A DNA stretch of 64,000 nt, from positions 25,794,599 through 25,858,598 of the forward strand of contig NC_088309.1 of assembly GCF_910592395.1 (NCBI RefSeq). The letters run 5' to 3'. The DNA comes from Lineus longissimus (taxonomy: Eukaryota > Nemertea > Pilidiophora > Heteronemertea > Lineidae). Of this stretch, positions 1 through 11,721 are shown piece by piece (position 1 is the stretch's first letter; each line of letters starts with the position of its first letter). A program made the position numbers and the translations under genes. A model generated the notes under the pieces. It made no database searches. It saw only the letters and a list, made by a program, of their open reading frames with translations, and was not told where the DNA came from.

Positions 1-422
1 AGACCGCAATGCAACAGGGCTCCTCATTTCAAAACATTGCATGCATTGTAAATCGAATGTAGCATTGCATGTGCACAGTGAGTTGAGTATAGTGGCAGTG
101 TAGGCCCCATATCTCGCATCATCATGACATGTATGTTAGGCCTATGACGTACATTTTTCAGTGTAAAAACTGACTGGTCACAAAGGTGACAATTACTTTC
201 GAGTTAGCCAATCAATACCACAACCAATTGCTGTTCTGGATAGCCTGGCCAACCAACTTTACTTATAACAACTTATTGATAGAAAATATTATCAATTACC
301 TTTCTAATTACAAAAAAATCTCATTAGTTGTGAAATTTCAACATCGCCTTCTGAAACCGGAAGTAATTGTGACGTTTGGCAGGGAAATTCACTCGAACAT
401 TTCGCTTATTCCGGTTTACGCC
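1..422. other. Upstream flank of the first small gene
   Basis: I see no coding exon here. An open frame runs in from position 186, but it opens with GTG, not a eukaryotic start, and its upstream part has no recognisable composition. It is probably promoter and 5' UTR of the small gene that starts at 423. Confidence 0.5.
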
Positions 423-707
423 ATGGAGGAAATGGAGATTTCGGATCCACAAAACATTGAACAAAACGGCCTTCAAAACGAGCAAAACGGCCATCATCAA
501 GGCAATACAGTAATTGAGGAGGAGGCATGTGTTAAAGAGAGGGAAACTACCCAAACCGATCACCTGAATAAGAAACTTTTGTCGTCTTTTCTTGATCGTT
601 TAAACGAGTCCTCTGCAAACTCGTCTTCCTCACATCCGACAACTGGCTTCTCTGACGGTTCTCCAAACAATAATCTTAACAATCGTGACAGTGAATGGTC
701 AAATTGA
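423..707 (+). CDS. Small acidic hypothetical protein, single exon, 94 aa
   Basis: I do not recognise this family. The ATG at 423 sits in a good Kozak context (GCCATGG) and opens a 94-residue frame that ends at TGA 705-707. The protein is acidic and rich in Asn, Gln, Glu and Ser. It has no signal peptide or membrane segment. A short amphipathic stretch near residues 50-62 (KKLLSSFLDRLNE) is the only part that looks structured, and the C-terminus is DSEWSN. An AATAAA follows only 34 bases after the stop, as expected for a compact intronless gene. It lies about 460 bp upstream of the riboside kinase on the same strand, with no sign of splicing into it. It could instead be a retained 5' exon or a chance ORF. 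The start context, poly(A) signal and helix favour a real gene. Confidence 0.5.
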   Translation: MEEMEISDPQNIEQNGLQNEQNGHHQGNTVIEEEACVKERETTQTDHLNKKLLSSFLDRLNESSANSSSSHPTTGFSDGSPNNNLNNRDSEWSN

Positions 708-741
708 ATGAGGGCCAATAGATAATATTTCAAAAGTATTG

Positions 742-747
742 AATAAA
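742..747 (+). terminator. AATAAA polyadenylation signal of the small gene
   Basis: A canonical AATAAA lies 34 bases after the stop codon of the 94-aa ORF. Confidence 0.5.
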
Positions 748-1166
748 AATTTGGGTAGGTATTGACCACACAGTGACTTGGACATGCACTAGTTTTGACG
801 GGATGTCTCGCATGGGACGGCTTTGGCCTGGCCGGGGCTGGGGCTGGGCCTGGCCGGCCCTGGGCTGGGAGTGGGGGCAGGGGCATGCAGTGGATCGGGC
901 ATAGTATCTTTGGGAGGCTAAATGCATAGGTTACCACTTATATTGTAAATTGGTCGAAATTTATATTGTATTGACGAACTCCAAGGACGTTATGTCTATT
1001 ATAGCCATAACTTACTAATTAAACATTCAAGCTTATGCCCGGGTCTGTCGTTCATAAATAAAAAATTAAGTTATCTTTTTTCAAGTAGTTTGTAGTGGAC
1101 ACAGATGTTTGATGGTCTCTTTTGCACTAGATTTTGGTATTCAAAATCTTTGTTCTCCCTTTCAGA
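748..1166. other. Intergenic gap before the riboside kinase
   Basis: This stretch contains a GC-rich imperfect GGCCTGGCCGGGGCTGG run at about 825-880, then AT-rich sequence. I see no exon. The CAG just before the kinase ATG may be a splice acceptor for a 5' UTR intron, so part of this stretch could be UTR. Confidence 0.4.
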
Positions 1167-3216
1167 ATGGGAAGGTTATTTATCATTGGAATTGGTGGGT
1201 AAGTAAAGGCCTAGGCCTACTGATAGTTTAGAATTGTTAACTTCAAGGAGCAAAGTCTAGGAAGAGGCCTGTTGAAGAGTATAGAGGCCCATGTAATGAT
1301 TAATCTTTGTTCTGTCAGCTGCAGCTGTAAAACAAGGGAGAACCTCTGAAATGATCTCATCCAGCATCTATATAGGAAAGGGACAAACTTATTCTCTAAA
1401 TCATCACCTGATAGAACAGACATTTAATTATTCACCCGTCTGGTGCGTAATTGACAAAGCAGGTCTGATACCAGGTAAGGAGAACTTCACCACCATAAGT
1501 CATCAATTGCCACATATCTTAATTTTCAGTGTTACTTGTGGGGGAAAGACCACATTGACAAACAAACTTCGTGACCTGTTTCCCAGGTCAGACATGCTTT
1601 TTCAAGATGATTTTTACTGGGTAAGTGCTATTGTCAGAACTTTTATGGAATCTAATCAGAAAATTGTCATCAAATCTTGTCATTGCTGAAGTGAAATCTG
1701 ATCAGAAGGAGATAAGAAGTATTCTTTTGAAATTGTCTTGATCTCTTACTTCTAATATTACTTCTTTTATTTACTGAAGAGCAGTTAAATTGTATTGCAA
1801 GCCATAAATGTACAGCTCGTAAATTTTAAAAGGACTCTTCCCAGCACTGCTCCTGCTAGACCATTTTTTATCATACTTTCAATTCCTTTTCAGCCAGATG
1901 ATAGTGAGCATCATACATTTGATGAGTATCCAGATTATGTAAATTACGATAGTAAGTATTGAAAGTTACTGGGTAATGGAGAAAGGCAAGTTAAACAAAG
2001 ACCTGCCTGAAGTCTCGTACCGACTGTCTCGGGTAGATTGTGGCATAGAAGTGATAATTTGGTGTATTTTTTCAGTGTTGGGTGCTTTTGATATGGACAC
2101 AATGGTGCAGAAAGTTCACAAACTGAAGAGAGAAGTGGAGGAATTGTCCGAGTCAAGATTTCTGCTCGTTGAGGGCATCTTGATATTCAACCACAGGTAA
2201 CCTGATATTCAACCACCAGCTGCAAATACAGCAAGACAAGTAAAAAAATCATATCTTGGATATCTATGATATAACTTCCCCACACATGTTCAAACAAGGA
2301 CTGGTATAATTGATAATTGACATCTCCTAGTCCTATTTCACCTGTCATTGGAGATGCCACTACAGGCATTTGCAGGTTCTCTTTGAATGATCAGACCCCT
2401 AGCCTTTTACCATCCCCTCATACTTTCTTGCATGTCAAGTTTTGGACCTCCACTTCTTGATTTTTCCAGGGACCTGTCATCATTGTTTGATAAAAAGTTT
2501 TTTCTGACGTTGCCAAAAGAGGAGAGTTTTAAAAGGAGGAAGTAAGTACTATCAGCATATCATTTATGCGTATTAGCAATGAGCCAATCAGATGGCTCTA
2601 TTCAGAAATGAATTCCAATCGGATTCTGGCTCTGCTTTTGGGAATCCATGAATGAGTGTGTATGTCACCATGGGTACCTTGGATGAACATGTCCAGAGTT
2701 TGGAGTTAATTGAGACAGAGATGATGGCGTCCTGATGGACTGGACATGTACTGATAAGAACCGACTCTTTTTCAGGTTGCGTGAGTATCTCCCACCCTTA
2801 CCACCCGACTATGATGAGAGGGTGACATGGCCAATGTATTTGAAACATAAGAAAGAGATCACTAATCAGAGAGACATAGGTATGTACACAGTCCGAAAGA
2901 GTGTCCTGTCTGAGCCAATCATCTTCACGTACAGTTCATGTACACATTGACCATATTTTGCTCTTTGAGAAAGTTTCTGTGGGAACCTTCTGCCAGCCAA
3001 CATATACACATAGTTGGAGAGGCATCTGTTGCAGCTGTAATGGCATCTAATACAATGCAGTTGGTCGAGTGTAGTGTAGTTGTGCTGTCTTTTATTACAT
3101 GTATTCACAATGCACTTTATCTCTGAATTTCAGTTTATCTTGACGGAACCATGCTGCAGGAGGATGTCCTTCAATTCGTAAAAAAAGAATTAGTGAAATT
3201 GACTGAAGCTGTCTAG
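1167..3216 (+). CDS. NMRK1: Nicotinamide riboside kinase (NMRK1/2 type), 186 aa
   Basis: The enzyme phosphorylates nicotinamide riboside to NMN in the salvage route to NAD. Seven exons join in frame: 1167-1198, 1530-1620, 1894-1951, 2076-2196, 2470-2541, 2776-2879 and 3134-3216. The N-terminus reads FIIGIGGVTCGGKTT, the P-loop (Walker A) split across the first intron. It is followed by the QDDFY motif that places the substrate-binding acidic residues. LLVEGILIFN and a WPMYLKH-VYLDGT block near the C-terminus match human NMRK1 closely. The length is slightly below human NMRK1 (199 aa) and lacks the NMRK2 C-terminal extension. It is convergent with DCP2. I cannot separate an NMRK1 from an NMRK2 orthologue; invertebrates may have a single gene. 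Confidence 0.93.
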
Positions 3217-4636
3217 GTCAGACTAGATGCACTTATATTCAATAGGATTAGGAATAGACTAATGAGATGATTCGTTTGTGACTCTGGCTCAGTGAGCAGC
3301 CCTGGATTTTGCGTTTGAGAAATGGACTATATTCAGGGATTCAGTGAATGAAGATCTTTGCTGCTTGACTGGCTGCTGTATATTTACATTACATGTGTGT
3401 GATTGAAAACAGAGTCACTAACTGTTTTGAGATTTTGCATGGATCCTAAGTAGTCAGTGACCAATGTTTGTAGTTGGATACGAACTGTGGCATGCGTGAT
3501 GTAAGAAATGGAGGGTCATGTTCTTTTCTCCTTGTTAGATCAGCCACAAAGCATGATTTATGAACTTGCATACAAATGATTTAGCAAAAATGAAGGCAGA
3601 TGTACAAGTCCAATTAGAGACTACATGAAGTCTTAGGGTACTTTATTAGTCTTGAGGGGTCACAAACAGTTAGCTTATGAAAACAAAATAATGCATGCAT
3701 TCCTTCACTTCTTATTTGCCGTTCATACAAAGATACCCGTAGACGATACTTTTGTGTCAAGAAAGAGTTTATAAAAACAAAACTGTTATATTCTAAAAAG
3801 TCATTTTGTTTATTTTGTGTAACTGAATACAGAGGGCTGATATTACAACAATTTACTGTCTTGGTGTAAACATTGTGAGCACGGTACCGTGAGCACAATG
3901 GACAGCTGCTCTAACCTGCAGTGCTGCAATTCAAAACCAGCCATATTTTGTTGTATGAACAAGGACTTTTGAAGGGCATGTGCCTTTTCAGCTGAAAGAC
4001 AAGTAAAAGCCAGCGACAAATTCTCTAGGCCAAGACCTACATGTAACTGCACGTGGCACTGGGCTATGCCAATGGCTTTACTAGGGTGTGTGAACTGCCC
4101 GATTCTCTTACAGAGTCAGACTGCAGACCATCTCTAAACAAGGCCCTCGTATGGACTACGCTCCACACTATTGTGAGGCTATGCCAAGACACCAATGGTG
4201 CCATGTTCTTGCTTTCAAACTTATGTGGCATCTTGTGCTTCAGCGTTTGAACTTGAAACAGTTGAGATAATGCTTTGATTTTTCCCATGCACACGCTCCT
4301 TGGTGTCGTGGCATAACCTTGTGTGCCATCGTATACCAGGACTAGGTGAAGAGGAGAGGTGGGAAATGCTCTGAGAGGGCGCAGTTGATGACAGAGGTTG
4401 ATGCCACTTCAACACCCAAGTTTGTGGTTCATGAGTTTATCACTCTCATGTCCCAGGGAGGTAGACAGTACTGCTGGCGAGTTTGTATAGCAGTGGAGTA
4501 TGTCTGGATTGTAAACACAGACCCAGCTTTACAGTAGCAGAATGTCTTCATGTGCATTTTGTTCTATGAAGCTGTCAGGATACAGGACAGCCTCTCTAAT
4601 AATGTAAGGACACTGAATTCATTAACAAATTACGCA
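3217..4636. other. 3' flank of the riboside kinase, no exon seen
   Basis: This is probably 3' UTR and spacer between two convergent genes. I found no canonical AATAAA on the plus strand here. Short ORFs at about 4053-4250 and 4346-4537 have no recognisable similarity and are treated as chance. Confidence 0.45.
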
Positions 4637-4642
4637 TTTATT
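4637..4642 (-). terminator. AATAAA polyadenylation signal of DCP2
   Basis: TTTATT on the plus strand reads AATAAA on the minus strand, about 475 bases beyond the DCP2 stop. It gives a 3' UTR of about 0.5 kb. Confidence 0.6.
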
Positions 4643-5115
4643 ATAACAACTGCTACATAGGAACTGTTATCAAAACACGTACACATACTACAGCCATCAC
4701 TAACATCCTCCACTATAAAATGACTGCAGCTCCTTATAAAATATATCATGATTTTAAAATTCTGTAGTTTTCTTCAGTCCACATGTTTACAACGTACAAC
4801 AAATACACCTTAACAATGCTTGGATTTCGGAATCAACAAATTGCCTTCACTGAGAGAATAAGATAAATGCCAGTCCCTATCATGAACTCTGGATAGTGCA
4901 AATGATCAAGACATATCAGCTGACTATGAAATGTTAGGAGTCCTCTCTTTCATACATGTTTGACCACGGAATAATTTCTGCAGGCTTATTCCCATGATTT
5001 GCAACTCTGAGTAGCTCTCCAGACTGAGCAAGTGTTACTTTTCCAACAAGCCATATGACACCAGGAATGAACTGAATATTGGGGCGATGTATCACTTCAC
5101 TTATTGAATTCCAGT

Positions 5116-7778
5116 TCATAAGCACGCCATTATAGACTCAGTGTCTAGCTTGAAGTTCATCCAGGTCGGAGAAGAAAACTGTTCCTTATTTCTTGACCGA
5201 TGTCTTGGTTTCTGTTGCTGTACAGGCCGGTCGTCCTCAGAGGATTCTGAAATTGCAAAATGACTTTGTTTTAGCACAATGAAATAAAACGCCTGAAAGA
5301 CTAATGGTGCAAAGAGTGATTTCCTTCATTCCAGCTTTAATGAGCTCGGTTCTCTTTTCTCAGAGGACAAAAGCACACAACTATATAGGACAAAAAAGTT
5401 CAAGTCATCAGTCTAGTAGAATCTCTGAATGTTGTTATCTTTTGGGCCCTAAAGACTTTTTTCATGCTAATTCCCAAACAACGTTATGCCCTTCATCAAA
5501 CTCACCTGTAAACTGATTAGCCAAGGCCCGCCTCGTGCTTCCCGTTACAGTACCATCTCGTCTCTGGAAAATATAACATCAGTTTCAGTACACCGATACG
5601 CTGAAAAATGGTCCAATTGCATGCAAGAACCCGGTAAGCGTTATATCAAAAAGTTAAGAAATGTCCTCTTTTTAAACTAAACTATTCAAAGAAACTTACC
5701 AAAATTTGAAATTGTCTCTGATTGTCCTTTTGTGCTCTTGGTGATTCTGACCTCGTCCTGGTATTGTCCCGACCACTGTCTCGACTTTTTCCTTTTCCGT
5801 CTGTCTTAATTTTGACAAGTTCCTGATAAACCTGCTGATTCTGCTGTGCAAACTGTTGTTGCTGTCTTGCTTTGTCTTTTTCCACATTTCCAGCAGATTG
5901 CTCTCGCGGCAGACTTTTCGAATTCCGACGTGAATTCTTCAAGGCACTTGTAGGAGTCATAGACATATCATACTCTGGTTTTCCCTGTTTCCTTGCAATC
6001 CACTTCTTCAGCTGTCTGAAATTTGAAGTTGGAAACACTGTGCAGAAAAATCCAATCTCAACTATAGAGGACATTGAATGGATGGACAATCTATTTCAGC
6101 AACCCTCACTCTTGCAGAAGTTTTTCACAAATTTTTATTACCGTATATCAAAATTTTAAACTTGATCTTAGAAGAGACAAAAGCATACACAAAACTTTGG
6201 ACAAAGATGGTACATTTTCTAGTTGCTCACCTTATGAATGGTATGACCATGAAGAAAGAGTTTGGGTTCAACCCAGTCTTTTCTTTCGATGTCATGTCCT
6301 TTTTATGAGAAGGTAAATCTTCCAGCTTGAACCAATCAATGCGCTTGATCTCCTTCCTTGTACGAGGCTCAAAATGTGTCTCCTTAGGAACGTTTGGAAT
6401 TATATACAATCTAGCTAGTTGATCATTCATGCGGTGTTCAAGAAAGGCTTCCGGGTCAATCAGATCCGATGTGTCGAATCCTGTCTCTTCAAGCACCTGA
6501 AATCATAGAGTTAGAATAGACAACACCGAAATTTTTGCATAGTTTTGTCTACAAGTCTTGATTGTTACATTGCGAGACCTGACAAATGTCCAACTTTATT
6601 CCTGCGCATTTTTCTTACCTCTCTGACAGCACACACATCTGCTGCCTCTCCTTCATTGACCTTGCCTTTTGGGAACATCCAGCTTGTTTTGGCCCAGAAT
6701 CCCTGCACCATCACAACCTGGGGAGACAAAATAGCACATTGGTATGAATCTCATGCGACAAACTAATAGCATCCGAGTTGAAATATTTGAAAATGAGCTG
6801 AAGCAATTCACACAGGAAAACGTTTTTAAAATTTCAGGGCTTTATACCTCTGTTAATGATGGGTCCAGCATGATAGCACCATATGTAGGAACAGCCATTT
6901 TGTATTCTCGCCAATCTTCGAAGATTTTCTCCACTTGTGTTGCATGGTGTTGTAGGAATGGACAGTGGTGAAAGACTGAAATTGATAAATGTTTATTGAC
7001 TGCTATCAAAGTGTACCTTAAAAAATATAATCTTTATTAGATTCTGAGATTATCATGAGACTCATCACTTGTTTAACAACAAGTAACTATTAAAATTTCA
7101 CAAGTCCTGAACTGCTGATTGAAGACAAACAGAATGGAATATTCAAATAGAATGAAAAATATCTTAGGAAATCTCAAACCCACCTTGTGCAGAGAAATCT
7201 TTGATTCCACATGGCTTGAGATCAGGACTATCTTGGCAATAAAAGTCTAAATAGAACCAATGGGCCAGTTCTATTTGGAAAAATATCCGGATCAGATCTT
7301 GTCTCTCTTCCTCAGGGACATTAATGATAAAGCGACTGAAAATACACAAAAATACAACAGACATGAATGCCAAAATGACGTCAAGACTCAGACAAAGTTG
7401 TCACCCCGATTGTTACGTCACGGTCGTCATTGAGTGCACAACACTCAACACAACACTAACAGTGGCTCCCAGGGCCGGGATGTTGGAACAAGTCATGTGG
7501 TGTGCGACCATGCGGTCTTTTGTTTGACGTTTGTTTGTTGTGGCCTTCAGTGGCTTCCTCCACCTCGTGTGAGGGCCTCTATAGTGTAACTACTTTTTTC
7601 ACTTGTCGAAGACTGAATCCAGAATCAGAATGTGAAACTGAAATAACCACAGGCAGAAAAATGTATTAAGACTTTTTTCATAGTTGCTGCCTTACCTGCA
7701 TAGATCAGTGAGTACATGAGGTGGTATCGCATTTGAACTTGCAGTATATGGACTCGGAACAGCATTATGAGTCTCCAT
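5116..7778 (-). CDS. DCP2: m7GpppN-mRNA hydrolase DCP2, decapping enzyme, 410 aa
   Basis: This is the Nudix hydrolase that removes the 5' cap from mRNA in P-bodies. Eight exons on the minus strand join in frame: 7778-7696, 7335-7184, 6975-6848, 6717-6619, 6496-6231, 6015-5700, 5563-5506 and 5246-5116. Residues 20-105 form the Box A regulatory domain ([22 protein letters not shown]). The Nudix box spans about residues 139-161: G139, E145, R153-E154, E157-E158, G160. Box B follows, with [11 protein letters not shown] and [10 protein letters not shown] basic, Gln-rich disordered middle leads to a conserved C-terminal motif, [12 protein letters not shown], like the human FSSRAFLSFKFD. Length is near human (420). 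The start ATG ([10 protein letters not shown]) begins the only fitting first exon. It is head to head with PARP16. Confidence 0.95.
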
Positions 7779-8275
7779 TATTCAGTTTTGTTGATGTTTA
7801 TTTCGATTTGTGTGATAAAACTCTGTTCATGTACATTATGCACGTAAAATAGTGTTGCCACAAAATTCTCTTTAAACAATTTCTTTTCGAACAACGCATG
7901 CGCAGAATAGAATGTTCTAAAAATATCAATAACGCAAAATATAGTTTACTAGAGTTTTAACCCAGATTTGTGTAAAATCTTTATTGAAATGATATATTCA
8001 AATACAACTATTTGTATTTCAGTATTCAAATAGTCGTTTATGGGAGCAATTAAGAAATTAATTGGATTTTTTGGGAAAAGTGGTGTAATTTTCTTCCGCT
8101 TGGAGCGCAGAACAAATGAGACCTGTTTTCATCATGTTTGTCTGTTTTTAAAAGTAAAATCCATATTTGCCACGTATTGGAATAATCTAAACTATTTCTT
8201 ACCTCTTATACTATAGAACTAAAGATGCTTTAACACTTGAATGCTCTCTTTGATGTACTTAACACACTGGAAACG
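7779..8275. promoter_or_regulatory. Shared DCP2/PARP16 divergent promoter region
   Basis: About 0.5 kb separates the start codons of two genes transcribed away from each other. It contains the palindrome CGCATGCGCA at 7895-7904, which matches the core of NRF1 sites common in bidirectional housekeeping promoters. A short inverted repeat based on CAAATA occurs at about 7988-8035. No TATA box stands out. Promoter function is inferred from position. Confidence 0.55.
7895..7904. promoter_or_regulatory. NRF1-like palindrome
   Basis: CGCATGCGCA is the consensus core for NRF1 and lies about 115 bp upstream of the DCP2 start codon. This is seen directly; binding is not shown. Confidence 0.5.
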
Positions 8276-11021
8276 ATGGAGAGAGATGATGAAAATGATC
8301 AGATTTTGGAACGAGTTCAAGCTGATATGGCCTCTGCAGATTTCCAGTTCAGTTTGCTGGTGGCAGCATTGTCAAGTTACAGACATGACACAGTTCTAAG
8401 GCCATTTCCTTCAAACTTCATCAATAGAGGGAATAACAGTAAAGATTACCAGGGATTAGTAAGTGTAAAGGAGTCGTCGGTTTTTAACACCAACTTCATA
8501 ATGACTATGACCTTACAGCAAAATACAGACATTCTGATGTCTTTACACTCGCACTCAGTAGCCTACACTCACAGTTGGGCTTGTTGGTCTGCCCCTATAG
8601 ATCGATGCACTTGATTGGGAACAAGGTTTACAAAGACTTCGCGTCACGTCACGTTACACTATTGTATAATGCATGGTGACGTGACGACGATCAACACCAC
8701 GTTATGTAAACGTCGTTCCCAATCAAGTGCATGGATCTGTAGTCAGTCCTTCAACTCAAGTCATGGTGCATGTGATGAGTAAGCAATCATCGCAGTTACA
8801 GCTTTTTAATCATCTGGAGTAGCAGAGTTCCTGTGTTTGGTGGTGTCAATGTGGGGTGACATCCAATGCTACATCAATCTGATTGGTCTCCCAAATAGTT
8901 CAAGAGTTTGATTTGACGCAGTAACAGAAAGGTAACTCTCTCATCTATTTCGTGTAGCACAAGTGTTGCTGTAACCCTCAGTGATGCATAGAATAGTTTA
9001 ACAGAAGAAGAGGATGAAGGCACTATCAGTCTATTGAAGATGGTCTACTTTTATGTTTTCAGGAACAAACGGTTGACCGAAGTCCATCCTTGCGGAGCAT
9101 TAAGAGTATAAGTGATGTCGATGACAGAGTGAAGGACCTCCTTTCATGGACAATAAACAACAAAACACTTTCATTGTGGAGTTGTGGCAAACAAAAGGTA
9201 AAGAACTGAAGGACCTCCAACCATAGTGAAAAGGGTTATCCCTACAAGTGGTCTTGCTTAATTCTATTCTGTGTGCAAAACTCTCAATGACACCTCACCT
9301 GTCTTTGCAACACGAAGACATCTCCGCTTCAAAACTGAATTTTTCAATTCAAATGAAATCATAGTATGGGCCAGTCATGCATGTCGTGAGAGTTAGTCGG
9401 GCATAGATATCCATGGAAGAGTTAGACTCTAGTGAATCTGTGAGCTAAAAAAGCAAATGCTGTGCCTGTATTTCTTCACCTTTCTTTGCAGTATGATGAA
9501 ATTAAATCGCTGACAGGAGAAACCGTTTACACACCTCCGCCAGACTATGTGTTCGAAGTCCGTTACAACGACCAGATTAATGCAAAGTTTCAAGAACTGC
9601 AACAAGATTATGATCTGAAATATGCCTATCACGGGAGCAGGTTGGAAAACTTCCATTCTATTCTCCACAATGGTTTACATTCACATATGAATAAGGTAAG
9701 GAGGCTTAAATTAAACATAGGCATTGTTGGGTAATCAGAATTACTTGGTCATCTTGGTCTATAGAATTTCACCTGGCGTAATTGGATTTGATTGTGGAAT
9801 TTATGTTTTCCGCTTTCAGAATTCCTTGTTTGGTGAAGGGACGTACTTATCGAGTGAGCTGTCAGTGACCATGCCGTATTGTCCGACTGGGAAGGCTTGG
9901 GGAAAAAGTCAGATTGGCGATCAGCTGGGATGTGTAGCTGTTTGTGAGATTATCGACCATCCTTCTGTCAAGTGCCAAACTGGTACAAGCAGTAAGTGCA
10001 TCTTTGAAGTTTATCTCGTAAGATTGTGATGTTCGGAAAGATTCTCTGAAAAACGTGTGGCTGATTTGATGGCTTGATGTATCTCCAGTTGATGGGGACT
10101 ATCAATCTTGCCTTGTGTCATCACTGGCTGGGGCTACATTTTCCCATGGTATTCACCAAACATCTTCTTCCTGGCGGAAGTTACTAAGGCATTGAGAAGG
10201 AAAGGTTGTTATTTGTGGCATGTTCAGGGCTCATACCTGTGGAGTCACGAAAAGAACAAATGAGATGAAACACAGCAAAAGCAATCACATCTTGTGAGAT
10301 CCATTCCATTGCTGTGACATTATTTCCTGGCACTGTTAGGTCGTCCCCTTTCTCATACCTTTCTACACTTGTCTTTCAGATGGTGCAAGTGGTAGTAACC
10401 AGCAGAGACAGAGATCTAGAGTCGCCGGGAGTATGGGAGGGGATGTCCCAGAGAAATATTATATTGTGCAAAACAACGAACTGCTGAGAATCAAGTATGT
10501 CTTGGTATACGCACAGCATAGTCAAAGGTGAGTTCAAAGTTGTTTGAAATCTGTAGAAATAAAGACGAAATCTACAAAGATTTTAAGTGTATCTTGTGGG
10601 GCTGTGTTCAACTTTTTGATGTTTCTCCTCAAGGTGAATGACCCATTGTTTACCCGTTAGACACCAACAACACATCCTACAGCAGGAAGCCTTGTTGAGC
10701 ATAACCAGAGAATGCAAGTTATTCATTATAAACTGAACATGGAAGAGAATACTCCAGACCTTTTGCCGCGGACTTCGCTTAAAAAAACAGCCTTCTGCTT
10801 TGTTGACCACCTAAAACTTGGATTTTGTACTTGTAAGTTGAGTTTCTGAACATTTTACTGTATGCATTGTCTTCTCTTACTTTTTCAGATCGTTCAGGAA
10901 TTCCTGGTGCTATCAGCATAGGTTTGCACTTCTGATGATGTCATATGTTGTGATGCTGCTTGCAGTGGCTCTCCTTTCAAACAAGAACCTCAATGCTTAC
11001 CTCAGAAGAATGTGGAGATGA
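8276..11021 (+). CDS. PARP16: PARP16, tail-anchored ER mono-ADP-ribosyltransferase, 324 aa
   Basis: PARP16 mono-ADP-ribosylates targets at the ER membrane and acts in the unfolded protein response. Six exons join in frame: 8276-8458, 9063-9197, 9492-9695, 9820-9991, 10380-10527 and 10889-11021. An N-terminal helical region (FQFSLLVAALSSYRHDTVLRPFP) matches the human family. The catalytic domain shows YAYHGSRLENFHSILHNGL (His153), LFGEGTYLSSEL (Tyr183), CVAVCEIIDHP and NNELLRIKYVLVY (third-triad Tyr about 271), so it is the H-Y-Y type. A hydrophobic segment near residues 288-310 (ALLMMSYVVMLLAVALL) is the tail anchor, followed by a short basic lumenal tail. Length equals human (322). A longer frame upstream of the ATG opens only with TTG, so ATG 8276 is preferred. 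Confidence 0.95.
8595..8742. mobile_element. MITE-like palindromic element in PARP16 intron 1
   Basis: About 28 bp at 8595-8622 recur inverted at 8715-8742 with two differences; the inner 17 bp (8606-8622 and 8715-8731) are exact. The inside also folds: a CGTCACGTCA stretch near 8641 pairs with TGACGTGACG near 8677. The whole 148 bp can form one long hairpin, typical of a non-autonomous foldback or MITE element. No transposase is encoded. Confidence 0.65.
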
Positions 11022-11721
11022 AAGGTTACCAGAGCTAGCCCGAATTACATGTAGTTGGAAACCACTTATGACTGAGGACATGAAACTCTTTAATGTGATG
11101 GCCAACTTATGAAATGAGTCATTCCTTCAGTGTGGTTATATCTTCAGTTGTAAATACTCTCTTGTGGGTAGTTGTACAAACTGTCTTTGGGTATAAAAGT
11201 TGTAAAGTTGTTTGTAAATACTTCTGTATGTGTCAATAATTGTTCATAAAGGATTTTTGGGGATGAATGTATCTTGTCTTCAGATGCATGGTGCTGCCTA
11301 TTTGAAACTTTAGGTACCATCTTAAATGATAGAAGGTTTAACTGGTTGAACACATCATTTCAAAGGGTTTTGCTTGAAATAGGATCCAATGCCACATTGA
11401 AGTTTTTACTCAATAAACTTTATCAAATCCGATCTTATCAGTATAATAACAAGAATTAATGAACACCTTTTGGAAACTTTTGCAAATATATTACATTGTA
11501 CTTAATTGGTGTACATATCATGGTATACCAGTATCCCTTTAAAAATATCGTGCTTGACACATGCATTTTGTCCCAGGTCGGAGAACTCAATAAAAAAAAC
11601 AATTGTGAATCATTTATTCATGTAACAATAATAAATGATGGTATATTAAATGTACAATGTATGTCATCCTGTTGTTGCTTCGATCAAGAGGAAATAACGT
11701 ATCTAAGGGTACCATTACAGT
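11022..11721. other. PARP16 3' UTR and flank
   Basis: AT-rich sequence without recognisable exons. The first 400 bases or so are 3' UTR up to the AATAAA at 11412; the rest leads into the 28-bp minisatellite. Confidence 0.5.
11412..11417 (+). terminator. AATAAA polyadenylation signal of PARP16
   Basis: A canonical signal lies about 390 bases after the PARP16 stop. Confidence 0.6.

Noticed and set aside
5116-7778. Possibility that DCP2 ends earlier at the TTTGAATAG after exon 6
   Set aside because: Splicing on to 5563-5506 and 5246-5116 keeps phase and restores the conserved C-terminal [12 protein letters not shown] motif, so the longer model is right.
8237-8275. Upstream extension of the PARP16 frame
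   Set aside because: It starts with TTG. The first ATG (8276) gives the length expected for the family.
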